Source: CAZPAV01 sp964584755
GTDB taxonomy: Bacteria; Actinomycetota; Acidimicrobiia; Spongiisociales; UBA5794
Length of the DNA: 64,000 nt
Assembly (NCBI GenBank): GCA_964584755.1
Contig: CAZPAV010000009.1
Coordinates: forward strand, 1 to 64,000
Direction of reading: 5' to 3'
In this document: positions 24,826-33,421 of the stretch, piece after piece
Layout of the letters: each line of letters starts with the position of its first letter
How positions within the stretch are numbered: position 1 is the stretch's first letter
Notes under the pieces: model-generated
The model's input: the letters and a program-made list of their open reading frames with translations, nothing else
The model's database searches: none
What the model was told of the DNA's origin: nothing
Translations under genes and position numbers: made by a program

Positions 24826-25298
24826 TCGAGTGGGATCTCGTCGCGGTGGCCGAAGGCGACGGTGTTGTCCACGAAGAGGACACGGGTCGGGACGAGCTCG
24901 TACCACGCCACCTTCCCCAGGGCGCGGGCGATCGCGGCCGGGCCACGGGCGGCGGCGGCGACGATGGGGAACTTGCGGGCGTAGCGCGCCATCGCCGCCG
25001 CCGCGGCGGCTCCGACGAGTCGCCGGGCGGTGCCCTCGAGTTGGATACCCTGGATGGGTCGCCAGTCGGCGTAGTCCTCGTGGATCGTCCCGGCGACGTG
25101 CGGGTTCGCGGCGAGGTTCCGGGCATGCCGGGTCGTCTCCGCCGAGAGGAAGACGAGCCGGAAGTCGTCGCTGGCGTAGAAGACGGCCGCCGCCCACGGG
25201 CCGGCGGGTCCCACGGTGGCGAGCGTCAGGACGTGGTGTGCCGCGAGGTAGGCGAGCGCCCGCGTCCGGGGATCGTGCGGTGCCGCTCCCTGCTCCAC
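24822..25298 (-). CDS. Pyridoxamine 5'-phosphate oxidase-like FMN-binding protein
   Basis: This 158-residue protein has the split-barrel flavin-binding fold of the PNPOx-like group: HHVLTLATVGPAGPWAAAVFYASDDFRLVFLS is the first strand pair. It resembles the small YhbP/UPF0306-like members, which lack a firm function. The GTG start at 25298 follows TACCCT by seven bases, a leaderless arrangement. Its divergent partner is ubiX, a flavin-prenylating enzyme; a flavin-related role is possible but unproven. Confidence 0.7.
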   Translation of the reverse strand: MEQGAAPHDPRTRALAYLAAHHVLTLATVGPAGPWAAAVFYASDDFRLVFLSAETTRHARNLAANPHVAGTIHEDYADWRPIQGIQLEGTARRLVGAAAAAAMARYARKFPIVAAAARGPAAIARALGKVAWYELVPTRVLFVDNTVAFGHRDEIPLE

Positions 25299-25345
25299 GG
25301 GCGGCAGGGTAGCCTGCGCACGACGGCGGGGAAGGAGGCGCGGGC

Positions 25346-25909
25346 GTGGAACGCATCGTCGTGGGGATCTCGGGCGCGAGCGGCGCTGTCTACGGGATTC
25401 GGCTCCTGGAGGTCCTGCGGGACGTCCCGGAGGTGGAGACCCACCTCGTGGTCAGCGGAGGTGCCCGTCGCACCATCGAGCTCGAGACGGACCTGACCCC
25501 GGAGGCGGTGGAGGGCCTCGCCGACCACGTCTACCCGCTCCGCGACCTGGCGGCGCCCATCTCCTCGGGATCCTTCCGGACGGCGGGCATGGTGGTGGCC
25601 CCCTGCTCGATGAAGACCCTCTCCGGCATCGCCAACTCCTACACGGACACCCTCTTGACCCGGGCCGCCGACGTGACGCTGAAGGAGCGGCGGCGGCTGG
25701 TCCTCCTGCCCCGGGAGACGCCGCTCCATCTCGGGCACGCCCGTCTCATCGTCCACGCCATCGAGCTGGGTGCCATCGTCATGCCGCCGACACCCGCCTT
25801 CTACCACCACCCCCGGAGCATCGAGGACATCGTCGATCACACGGTGAGTCGGGTCCTCGACCTCTTCGGCATCGACAACGACCTCGTGGAGCGCTGGCAG
25901 GGCGCTTGA
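25346..25909 (+). CDS. ubiX: Flavin prenyltransferase UbiX (PpcX-like)
   Basis: This 187-residue enzyme makes prenylated FMN, the cofactor of UbiD decarboxylases. The N-terminus VGISGASGAVYGIRLLE binds FMN; VVAPCSMKTLSGIANSYTDTLLTRAADV and LPRETPLHLGHARLI are diagnostic. The GTG start follows AAGGAGG. The nearby UbiD homologue (26867) is the obvious client; a similar pair (PpcX with PpcA/B) is known in phenol carboxylation by Thauera. Confidence 0.93.
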   Translation: MERIVVGISGASGAVYGIRLLEVLRDVPEVETHLVVSGGARRTIELETDLTPEAVEGLADHVYPLRDLAAPISSGSFRTAGMVVAPCSMKTLSGIANSYTDTLLTRAADVTLKERRRLVLLPRETPLHLGHARLIVHAIELGAIVMPPTPAFYHHPRSIEDIVDHTVSRVLDLFGIDNDLVERWQGA

Positions 25910-25924
25910 CGTCCCGCGATCCGG

Positions 25925-25969
25925 TTCGCTACGGTGTTCGCTATCACGAACGAGGTTCTCTATAGCGAA
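25925..25969 (+). promoter_or_regulatory. Inverted repeat upstream of the IclR gene (probable operator)
   Basis: TTCGCTAT (25937-25944) and ATAGCGAA (25962-25969) are perfect inverted 8-base arms 17 bases apart. A further direct copy, TTCGCTAC, occurs at 25925-25932. The spacing suits a dimeric IclR protein acting on its own gene and on the ubiD-pps genes downstream. Confidence 0.6.
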
Positions 25970-26061
25970 ACCATTGGAGGACCGTCGACGGCCCCGGTCG
26001 TCGATCCACCGGGCCCGGGGAGGGACCGGTCAGGACCCCGAGGGGAGGAGGGGAGGAGCGC

Positions 26062-26838
26062 ATGTCGGCACGGGCGTCGGCCGTGGAACGGGCCATCCAG
26101 ATCCTTCGCTCCTTCGAGGAGCAGGACGAGTTCTCCCTGACCGAGCTCGTCGAGCGGCTCGACCTCAACAAGAGCACCGCCCACGGGATCCTCCGCACCC
26201 TCACCGACCACCGCTTCCTCAGCCGCGACGAGGGGACCCTGCGGTACCGGCTCGGTCCGGCGCTCATCCGGCTCGGCCACCTCGCCCACGAGCAGATCGA
26301 CGTGCGCCGCGTGGCGCGACCCTTCATGGAGTCCCTCATGGAGGAGACCCGCAAGTCGGTCCTCCTCGGCACCTTCCACGACGGCCGGATCACGATCATC
26401 GACAAGGTGGACCCGGTGGGCACGCTCCACGTCTCGGCCGCCATCGGCCAGCAGATCCCACTGTCGGCCGGCTCCTTCGGACGCGTGTTCCTCGCCTGGC
26501 TCCCCGAGGAGGAGGTCGACGCCCTCCTCGAGGAGCACGGCCTCGAGGCCTTCACCCCGTCCTCGATCGTCGACCCCGAGGCGTACAAGCGCGAGCTCGA
26601 GCGGGTGCGACGCCTCGGATACGCCGTCGACGACCAGGAGGAGTACCTCCTCGGCGTGCGGGCGGTCTCGGTGCCGCTCATGGACCATCGCGAGGTGGTC
26701 GCCGCGCTGACGATCGTGGGTTTCACCTCCCGCCGCGACGATCAGCCCAGCGGCGTGACGATCAAGGCCATCACCCGGGCGGGGTGTGAGATCTCGAAGC
26801 GGCTCGGTGCCGAGACCGACGCCCGCGAAGGACCCTGA
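26062..26838 (+). CDS. IclR family transcriptional regulator
   Basis: This 258-residue regulator has an N-terminal winged helix (SLTELVERLDLNKSTAHGILRTL) and the C-terminal IclR effector domain (from about FMESLMEETRKSVLLG to the end). IclR proteins such as PcaU or PobR often respond to aromatic acids. Position between ubiX and ubiD suggests it governs phenol/4-hydroxybenzoate genes. The palindromic repeat 90 bases upstream is a likely autoregulatory site. Confidence 0.9.
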   Translation: MSARASAVERAIQILRSFEEQDEFSLTELVERLDLNKSTAHGILRTLTDHRFLSRDEGTLRYRLGPALIRLGHLAHEQIDVRRVARPFMESLMEETRKSVLLGTFHDGRITIIDKVDPVGTLHVSAAIGQQIPLSAGSFGRVFLAWLPEEEVDALLEEHGLEAFTPSSIVDPEAYKRELERVRRLGYAVDDQEEYLLGVRAVSVPLMDHREVVAALTIVGFTSRRDDQPSGVTIKAITRAGCEISKRLGAETDAREGP

Positions 26839-26866
26839 ACGACGACCCGAGAGGAGAGGGGAGCGC

Positions 26867-28303
26867 ATGCCGTTCGACGACCTGCGGTCGTTCATCGACC
26901 GACTCGACGAGGAGGGCCAGCTGGAGCGGATCCGCCGCGAGGTGGACTGGAACCTCGAGCTGAGCCACGTCGCCAAGCTCAACGAGGAGCGCCAGGGTGG
27001 TGGCTCGGCCCTCCTGTTCGAGAACGTCAAGGAGTACCCGGGGCACCGGGTCTTCATCAGCGCCCTCACCGCGCGGGAGCGACTCGCCCTCGCGCTCGAC
27101 ATGCCTCAGGACACGAGCCTCATGCACCTCTCCCAGGAGTGGGTGGAGCGCATCCACGACAACAGGGTCCCCCCCAAGGAGGTCGCCACCGGCCCGTGCA
27201 AGGAGAACGTCCTCCGCGGCGAGGACGCGGACATCACCCGCCTGCCCAGCCCGTGGTTCTACCCGGGCGACGGGGGGCGGTACCTGGGCACCGCCGGGTA
27301 CCTCATCACCCGCAACCTCGAGACGGGGCGCCTCAACCTCGGCACGTACCGCGCCATGGTCGGCTCGGCGCACGAGCTCTGCATCTACATGATCAAGGCC
27401 AAGGACGGCGAGATCGACTTCCGGGCGTACCAGGAGGCCGGCATCCCCATGCCGGTGGCGTACGTCTCCGGGTGCGACCCGACGCTCTTCCTCTGCTCGA
27501 GCACCCTCTTCGGACTCGACGAGAGCGAGTACGACGTCGCCGGGGCGCTGCGCGGCGCCCCCGTGGAGGTCGTCCGCGCGGAGACCTCCGACCTCCTCGT
27601 CCCGGCCGCCGCGGAGTGGGTCGTGGAGGGGGAGATCGTCCCCGGCGAGACCCGCCCGGAGGGCCCCTTCGGCGAGTACACCGGCCACTACTCGGGGAAG
27701 GGCGACGAGGAGCAGTACTTCATCCGGGTGAAGGCGATCACCCACCGCGACGACCCGATCCTCTGGTCGACGACGGTGGGCCGGCCCACGACCGACACCC
27801 ATATGATCATGAGCGTCAACCGCACCGCGTCCCTGTGGAACGACCTCCGGCGCATGCAGATCCCCGGCATCAGGGCCGTCTACGGTCCGCCGGCCTCGGC
27901 GGGGAGGATGCTCGTCATCATCTCCATGAAGCCCATGTACCACGGTCACTCCACGCAGGTCGGCCTGGCGGCGTTCGCCTCCACGACGGGGAACTACGGC
28001 CTGAAGACGGTCATCCTCGTCGACGAGGACATCGACCCGGAGAACATGGATCAGGTCCTCTACGCGCTGAGCTTCAAGTACCAGCCGGAGTTCGGCACCC
28101 AGATCCTCCGCCGGGGGCGCTCCACGCCGCTCGACCCCTCCCTGCCCCGATCGGACCGGTTCATGACCTCGCGCATCATCATCGACTGCACCACGCCGTA
28201 CGAGTGGGGCGAGGAGGACCGGCCGCGCAAGATCGAGCTCGACGAGGCGATGGCGGCGTACGTCCGCGAGCACTGGGACGAGTACTTCGCCGGGGGGAGG
28301 TGA
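26867..28303 (+). CDS. ubiD: UbiD family (de)carboxylase, probable phenylphosphate carboxylase subunit
   Basis: This 478-residue prenyl-FMN enzyme has the UbiD core: TAGYLITRN, the RAMV segment, EGPFGEYTGHY carrying the catalytic acid, and WNDLRRMQIPGI. It lies 28 bases after the IclR gene with a GAGGAGAGGGGAG site. Followed by a HAD phosphatase and both parts of a phenylphosphate synthase, it most likely carboxylates the phenolate released from phenylphosphate to 4-hydroxybenzoate (PpcA/PpcB role). A decarboxylase acting on a hydroxybenzoate is the alternative. Confidence 0.85.
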   Translation: MPFDDLRSFIDRLDEEGQLERIRREVDWNLELSHVAKLNEERQGGGSALLFENVKEYPGHRVFISALTARERLALALDMPQDTSLMHLSQEWVERIHDNRVPPKEVATGPCKENVLRGEDADITRLPSPWFYPGDGGRYLGTAGYLITRNLETGRLNLGTYRAMVGSAHELCIYMIKAKDGEIDFRAYQEAGIPMPVAYVSGCDPTLFLCSSTLFGLDESEYDVAGALRGAPVEVVRAETSDLLVPAAAEWVVEGEIVPGETRPEGPFGEYTGHYSGKGDEEQYFIRVKAITHRDDPILWSTTVGRPTTDTHMIMSVNRTASLWNDLRRMQIPGIRAVYGPPASAGRMLVIISMKPMYHGHSTQVGLAAFASTTGNYGLKTVILVDEDIDPENMDQVLYALSFKYQPEFGTQILRRGRSTPLDPSLPRSDRFMTSRIIIDCTTPYEWGEEDRPRKIELDEAMAAYVREHWDEYFAGGR

Positions 28304-29160
28304 GCGCCACGAGGACCGGCGGCATGGAGCGGGTCGAGGGCATCGTCTTCGACATCGACGGAACGGTGGCCCGCGGCCGCTCCGTCCTCCCCGGCGTGCT
28401 CGAGACGCTCGCCGAGCTGCGTCGGCGCGGCATCCGCTACGCCTTCCTCACCAACGACAACACCCACCGGGTGGGGTTCTGGGTGGAGCGCCTCGCCGCC
28501 ATGGGGATCGCCGCGACCCCCGAGGAGGTCGTGACCGCCGCCCTCGTCGCCGCCGAGGCGACCGCCCAGCTCCATCCCGGCAGGAGGGTCCTCCCGGTCG
28601 GGGACGTGGGGCTCCGGGAGGCGCTCGCCGCCAAGGGTCTCGAGCTCGTGGGGTACGACGACGCCGAGCGGGCCGAGGTCGTGGTGATGGGGAAGGACCC
28701 GGAGTTCGACCAGCGGCGGCTCGCCGTCGTCTGCCGGGCCATCTGGAACGGCGCCGAGTTCCTCGCCACCAACCGGGATCCGCGCGTCCCCACCGCGGAC
28801 GGCTTCGCGCCGGGGACGGGGCCCATGGTCGAGGCGGTGGCGTACGCCACGGGTCGGGAGCCCCTCGTCACCGGCAAGCCCTCGGCGTGGGCGGGGAGGA
28901 TGGCCATGGAGCTCATCGGCGTGGCACCCGAACGTGGCGCCGTGGTCGGCGACCAGCTCGCCACCGACATCGCCATGGGGCGCCACGCCGGTCTGTGGAC
29001 GGTGCTCGTCCTCTCCGGCGCGACTCGGGCCGGGGAGGTGGACGCCGTCCCGGAGGACCTCCGTCCCCACGTCGTGCTCGACGACGTGACGGGCCTCGTC
29101 CCGTTGCTCGACGGGAGCACGGCGGTGGCGGAGGGATCGCGCAGGAGAGGGAGGGAGTGA
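28300..29160 (+). CDS. HAD-IIA family hydrolase (NagD-like), possible PpcD-role phosphatase
   Basis: This 286-residue HAD phosphatase has all motifs: DIDGT near residue 18, the FLTNDNTH motif, the TGKPS lysine, and GDQLATDIAMG. It overlaps ubiD (GTGA), with an ATG eight codons in as an alternative start. In Thauera and Geobacter, phenylphosphate carboxylase includes a HAD-type subunit (PpcD) that dephosphorylates phenylphosphate. This protein is longer and of the NagD subgroup, but position suggests the same job. Confidence 0.75.
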   Translation: MSATRTGGMERVEGIVFDIDGTVARGRSVLPGVLETLAELRRRGIRYAFLTNDNTHRVGFWVERLAAMGIAATPEEVVTAALVAAEATAQLHPGRRVLPVGDVGLREALAAKGLELVGYDDAERAEVVVMGKDPEFDQRRLAVVCRAIWNGAEFLATNRDPRVPTADGFAPGTGPMVEAVAYATGREPLVTGKPSAWAGRMAMELIGVAPERGAVVGDQLATDIAMGRHAGLWTVLVLSGATRAGEVDAVPEDLRPHVVLDDVTGLVPLLDGSTAVAEGSRRRGRE

Positions 29161-30248
29161 TGGAGCGGTACATCATCGACTTCGCACGCTGCGACGACTC
29201 GTGCCTGAGCCGGGTCGGCGGCAAGAGCGTCGGTCTCGGCACCATGATCCGCGCCGGCGTACCGGTCCCGCCGGGCTTCGCGGTGACGACGAACGCGTAC
29301 CTCGCCGCGATCCGCGACGCGGGGATCGAGGCGGCCATCGCCGACCTCCTCGCCGGTGTGCACCCGGAGGACGTCGACGCCCTCGAGGAGATCAGCGTCG
29401 GCATCCGGGAACGGATCGAAGCGTCGGCCATCCCCTCCGAGGTCGAGGCCGCGGTGCGCGACGCCTACGAGGAGCTCTCCGGCCGGTGTGGGTATCCCGA
29501 CGGGGACCTCCCCGTAGCGGTCCGCTCCTCGGCGACCGCCGAGGATCTCCCCGGCGCGAGCTTCGCCGGCCAGCAGGACACCTACCTCTGGATCGTCGGC
29601 GCCGACGCGGTGCTGACCCACGTGCGGCGCTGCTGGTCGAGCCTGTACACGGCACGCGCCATCGCCTACCGGATCGAGCAGGGGTTCGCCCACACCCAGG
29701 TGGCGATGAGCGTCTGTGTGCAGAAGATGGTGAACGCCCGGGCCGCGGGAGTGATGTTCACCCTGAACCCCTCCAACGGCGACCGGTCCAAGGTGGCCAT
29801 CGACGCCGCCTGGGGACTCGGGGAGGCGGTGGCGTCCGGTGAGGTGACGCCCGACAACTACCTCGTCGACAAGATCGTGCTCGAGATCGTGCGCAAGACG
29901 GTCTCCCCCAAGGCCGTGGAGTACCGGCCCGACGTCGCGGAGCGGCGGATGGTCCGGCGCGAGGTGGAACCGGCGCGTCGTGAGGCGCCCTGTCTCACCG
30001 ACGAGGAGGTGCTCGCCCTGGCTCGCTACGGGCGGCTCATCGAGGGCCACCACGGTCGTCCCCAGGATCTCGAGTGGGCCGTGGACGCCGACCTCGAGCC
30101 GCCCGAGAACATCGTGCTGCTCCAGGCCCGACCCGAGACGGTGTGGAGCACCCGGCAGCGGGAGAACGTGACCTCCGCGGAGGGCTCGACGCTCGATCAC
30201 ATCGTCGCCAACCTCCTCACCGGGGTGCGACTGCGGGGAGGCGGGTGA
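29160..30248 (+). CDS. ppsB: Phenylphosphate synthase beta subunit (PEP-synthase N-terminal ATP domain)
   Basis: This 362-residue protein is equivalent to the ATP-binding N-terminal part of PEP synthase: GGKSVGLGTMIRAGVPVPPGFAVTT, VRSSATAEDLPGASFAGQQDTYL, and GVMFTLNPSNG. It stops before the swivelling His domain, which is encoded separately in the next gene. That split is characteristic of phenylphosphate synthase (PpsB about 40 kDa, PpsA about 70 kDa) of anaerobic phenol degraders. Start ATG overlaps the HAD stop by one base. A small rifampicin-phosphotransferase-like role is the alternative, less likely given neighbours. Confidence 0.82.
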   Translation: MERYIIDFARCDDSCLSRVGGKSVGLGTMIRAGVPVPPGFAVTTNAYLAAIRDAGIEAAIADLLAGVHPEDVDALEEISVGIRERIEASAIPSEVEAAVRDAYEELSGRCGYPDGDLPVAVRSSATAEDLPGASFAGQQDTYLWIVGADAVLTHVRRCWSSLYTARAIAYRIEQGFAHTQVAMSVCVQKMVNARAAGVMFTLNPSNGDRSKVAIDAAWGLGEAVASGEVTPDNYLVDKIVLEIVRKTVSPKAVEYRPDVAERRMVRREVEPARREAPCLTDEEVLALARYGRLIEGHHGRPQDLEWAVDADLEPPENIVLLQARPETVWSTRQRENVTSAEGSTLDHIVANLLTGVRLRGGG

Positions 30249-30397
30249 CCGACCACGGCCGGGTCCCCCGGAGGACCCGAGGAGCGAAGGACGCGGCGAG
30301 AGGGAGGACGCGATGAGCTGACCGGGGGGAACGAGGAGAGGAGCGGGCCCGGAGCGCCCGCGCGGCAGACAGGAACAGCGATCGTGAGGAGAGGGCG

Positions 30398-32218
30398 ATG
30401 AGCGACACCAGGTTCCCCAGTCCCTTCGAGGTGCCGACCCCCGAGGGATGCGAGGGGTGGCAGGACCTGTATCCGTACTACTACCTGTTCAGCGAGGAGC
30501 GTCGCGAGTTCGAGGAATCGAAGTTCTGGTTCTTCGACGGCATGCACCACCCGGAGGTGCTCTACCCGTTCGACACCATCACCGCGGAGAGCTGGTGGGT
30601 GGCGCTCGGAGAGATGAACTCCCGGGTGTACATCGTGCCCCCGGCTCTCGGCATCGACCAGCGCGTCCTCAACGGCCGGCTCTACATCAGCGCCAACGCC
30701 ATCATGGACGAGGAGGTCGTCGGGGCGCGCGTCCAGCACTTCATGGAGCGCGCCGGGTACTACTACGAGCACTGGGACGAGCTGTACGAGCGCTGGCAGG
30801 AGAAGGCGCGCCAGACCGTCGAGGAGCTCAAGGCCGTCGAGGTGAGGCCCCTCCCCGAGATGGAGGACCTCGAGACGGTTCGGGCCGGACGGGGACTCAC
30901 CTCGGCGTACGACCTGCTCGTGGCGTACAACCGGGTCATCGAGAACATGCACAAGATGTGGCATCTCCACTTCGAGTTCCTCAACCTGGGGTACGCCGCC
31001 TACCTGACCTTCTTCGGGCTCTGCAAGCAGCTCTTCCCCGACATCCCCGACCAGACGGTGGCGCGGATGGTGGCGGGGATCGACGTGTTGCTCTTCCGCC
31101 CCGACGCCGAGCTGAAGAAGCTCGCGAAGAAGGCGGTCGAGCTGGGCGTCGCCGACGCCTTCAAGCAGCACACCGATCCGGCGGAGGTCATCGACGTCCT
31201 GGAGCAGAGCGAGGCGGGACGGCGGTGGATCGCCGAGCTCGAACGGGTGCGGGACCCCTGGTTCTACTTCTCGACGGGCTCCGGCTTCTACCACCACCAC
31301 AAGACGTGGATCAACGACGAGACCTACCCCTTCAGCGGCATCGCCGACTACATCGGGCGCATCGAGGCCGGGGAGAGCATCGAGCGGCCGCTCGAGGAGG
31401 TGAAGGCGGAGCGGGACCGGATCTCGGCGGAGTACGCGGCGCTGCTCGACGGCGACGACCTGAAGAACTTCGAGCAGCAGCTCGCCCTGGCCCGGACGGT
31501 GTTCCCCTTCATCGAGGACCACAACTTCTACGTGGAGCACTGGCACCACGCGGTGTTCTGGAACAAGATGCGGGAGTTCGGGCAGATCTTCGTCGACGCC
31601 GGCTTCTTCGAGGAGGTGGACGACATGTTCTACCTCCATCGCTACGAGGTGCAGGCCGCGCTGTACGACCTCATCTCCTCCTGGGGGGTGGGGACGCCGG
31701 CACGCGGCCCGGGGTACTGGCCCAAGGAGATCACCCGGCGTAAGGAGCTCTTCGAGCGCCTCTCCCGGTGGACGCCGGTCCCGGCCCTCGGGGAGCCGCC
31801 GGAGGTCGTCACCGAGCCGTTCACGATCATGCTCTGGGGGATCACCACCGACTCCATCCAGAACTGGTTGGGGATCGGCGGCGACGAGGACGCCGAGTAC
31901 GACCTGAAGGGGTTCGCCGGGTCGCCGGGGACCGTCGAGGGCCCGGCCCGGGTCATCCTCAGCGCCGACGAGCTGCACCAGGTCCAGGAGGGCGAGGTCC
32001 TCGTCTGCCCGATCACGAACCCGAGCTGGGGCCCCGCGTTCTCGAAGATCGCGGCCGCGGTCACCGACATCGGGGGCATGATGTCCCATGCCTCGATCGT
32101 CTGCCGCGAGTACGGCGTCCCCGCCGTCGTCGGGACCGGGTTCGCCACCCAGCGGATCCAGACCGGCCGGCGGGTCCGGGTCGACGGCTCCGCGGGGACG
32201 GTGACGATCCTCGACTGA
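30398..32218 (+). CDS. ppsA: Phenylphosphate synthase alpha subunit (PpsA)
   Basis: This 606-residue protein has a long helical substrate domain (aromatic-rich, residues 1-470) followed by the PEP-utilising swivel domain. The phosphorylated histidine is H564 in GGMMSHASIVCREYGVPAVVG. Thauera PpsA is of the same size with its active His near the same place. The enzyme would phosphorylate phenol using the beta-phosphate of ATP, with PpsB. A GAGGAGAGG site precedes the ATG. No gene for the CBS-domain activator PpsC was found next to it. Confidence 0.84.
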   Translation: MSDTRFPSPFEVPTPEGCEGWQDLYPYYYLFSEERREFEESKFWFFDGMHHPEVLYPFDTITAESWWVALGEMNSRVYIVPPALGIDQRVLNGRLYISANAIMDEEVVGARVQHFMERAGYYYEHWDELYERWQEKARQTVEELKAVEVRPLPEMEDLETVRAGRGLTSAYDLLVAYNRVIENMHKMWHLHFEFLNLGYAAYLTFFGLCKQLFPDIPDQTVARMVAGIDVLLFRPDAELKKLAKKAVELGVADAFKQHTDPAEVIDVLEQSEAGRRWIAELERVRDPWFYFSTGSGFYHHHKTWINDETYPFSGIADYIGRIEAGESIERPLEEVKAERDRISAEYAALLDGDDLKNFEQQLALARTVFPFIEDHNFYVEHWHHAVFWNKMREFGQIFVDAGFFEEVDDMFYLHRYEVQAALYDLISSWGVGTPARGPGYWPKEITRRKELFERLSRWTPVPALGEPPEVVTEPFTIMLWGITTDSIQNWLGIGGDEDAEYDLKGFAGSPGTVEGPARVILSADELHQVQEGEVLVCPITNPSWGPAFSKIAAAVTDIGGMMSHASIVCREYGVPAVVGTGFATQRIQTGRRVRVDGSAGTVTILD

Positions 32219-32222
32219 GGGG

Positions 32223-32696
32223 GTGCGGCGCGTGGGCGGGATCCGGGCGCGACTCGGCGGTGTCACCGACGCGGTGCTCGAGGCCGCGCTGGCGGCGGCG
32301 GGCTGGACGCCCGGATCCCCCGCCGACGGGGTCGTCTTCGACGCCCGGCGTCCCCCGGGACCGGGTTGGAAGGAGACCGCCCCGTTCCTGCGGGAGGCCT
32401 TCCTCCTCACCCGGGACGCGCTGCGGGGCGCGGCTCCGGTGGTGTACGTCGTGGCGCTCGACGACTGCTACGGGCGGGGCTCCCGCAGCGGGGCGGTGAT
32501 CGCCTGCGGCCTCCTGTCGGCGGCCCGCACCGCGGCCCTCGAGGCCCGTGACGTCCCGGTGAACGTGCTCGCCGTCGGCGCGGCGGAGGACACGGCCCGG
32601 ATCGCCCGTTGGGTCGTGCGCCTCCTCGAGGGCGACGGGCTCCACGGCGAGCTCGTTCGCCTCGGCGGCGGGCACCTGGGAGACGTGCAGCCATGA
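32223..32696 (+). CDS. Small Rossmann-like protein, possible N-terminal half of a split FabG-type reductase
   Basis: This 157-residue protein is not firmly recognised. Its middle (APVVYVVALDDCYGRGS) and C-terminal end (NVLAVGAAEDTARIARWVV then GELVRLGGGHLG) look like a degenerate SDR or flavodoxin-like domain, as found before the active SDR domain in high-molecular-weight FabG4 proteins. The catalytic Tyr/Lys are not seen. It overlaps the complete SDR gene that follows (ATGA), so the two may form one complex. It occupies the place of ppsC but shows no CBS motif. Confidence 0.45.
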   Translation: MRRVGGIRARLGGVTDAVLEAALAAAGWTPGSPADGVVFDARRPPGPGWKETAPFLREAFLLTRDALRGAAPVVYVVALDDCYGRGSRSGAVIACGLLSAARTAALEARDVPVNVLAVGAAEDTARIARWVVRLLEGDGLHGELVRLGGGHLGDVQP

Positions 32697-33406
32697 CCGC
32701 GGTCGTGACCGGCGCCGCCCGCGGGATCGGGTACGCCGTCGCCCGGCGCCTCGCCCGGGAGGGACCCGTGGTGCTCGTCGACGTCGCCCCCGGCGTCGCG
32801 GAGGCGGCGGCCGAGCTGGCGGGGACGGGGGCGACGGTGCGGGCGGTCCGCGCCGACCTCACCGAGGCCTCGGGACGCGACGCGGTGCGACGGGCCGTGG
32901 AGACGACCGGGACCGGATTGCGCACGCTGGTGAACAACGCCGGGATCACCCGGGACGCCCGGCTCGTCAAGCTCACCGAGGAGGCTTTCACCGCCGTCCT
33001 GGAGGTGAACCTCGGGGCGGCGTGGCGGCTCACCGAGCTCCTCCTGCCAGCGATGGTCGACGGCGGGGCGGTCGTGAGCCTCGCCTCCCGCACCTACCTG
33101 GGGAACTTCGGTCAGTTCAACTACACGATGTCGAAGGGCGGTCTCGTCGGGCTCACCCGGGCGCTGGCGCTCGCGCTCGCCCCCCGCATCCGGGTGAACG
33201 CGGTGGCGCCGGGTCCGATCGATACCGAGATGGTCCGGGCGATCCCCGACGAGATTCGGGGGAGGATCCTCGGCATGGTCCCGGCGGCCCGCTTCGGCGC
33301 CCCCGAGGAGGTGGCCGAGCTCGTGGCCTTCCTCGCCGACGGCGCCCGCAGCGGCTTCGTCACCGGGCAGGTGATCGTCGTCGACGGCGGCCGGACGCTG
33401 CGCTGA
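32693..33406 (+). CDS. Short-chain dehydrogenase/reductase (FabG-like)
   Basis: This 237-residue SDR has TGAARGIG, VNNAGITRDARL, catalytic SLASR with YTMSKGG, and VNAVAPGPIDTEMV. NNAGITRD is typical of beta-ketoacyl reductases. It is coupled to the small Rossmann-like gene upstream. In this region it may handle a 3-hydroxyacyl-CoA from ring cleavage. Its stop lies in a hairpin shared with hcrB. Confidence 0.8.
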   Translation: MTAVVTGAARGIGYAVARRLAREGPVVLVDVAPGVAEAAAELAGTGATVRAVRADLTEASGRDAVRRAVETTGTGLRTLVNNAGITRDARLVKLTEEAFTAVLEVNLGAAWRLTELLLPAMVDGGAVVSLASRTYLGNFGQFNYTMSKGGLVGLTRALALALAPRIRVNAVAPGPIDTEMVRAIPDEIRGRILGMVPAARFGAPEEVAELVAFLADGARSGFVTGQVIVVDGGRTLR

Positions 33407-33421
33407 GGGCGCCGCTCAGCG
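33401..33421. terminator. Bidirectional hairpin spanning two stop codons
   Basis: CGCTGAG (33401-33407) pairs perfectly with CTCAGCG (33415-33421). It contains the SDR stop on + and the hcrB stop on -. Only nine bases separate the two genes. Confidence 0.6.

Noticed and set aside
29160..32218. A frameshifted or broken PEP synthase gene
   Set aside because: The two parts have separate starts with ribosome sites, the second has its own long N-terminal domain absent from PEP synthase, and the split matches PpsB/PpsA.
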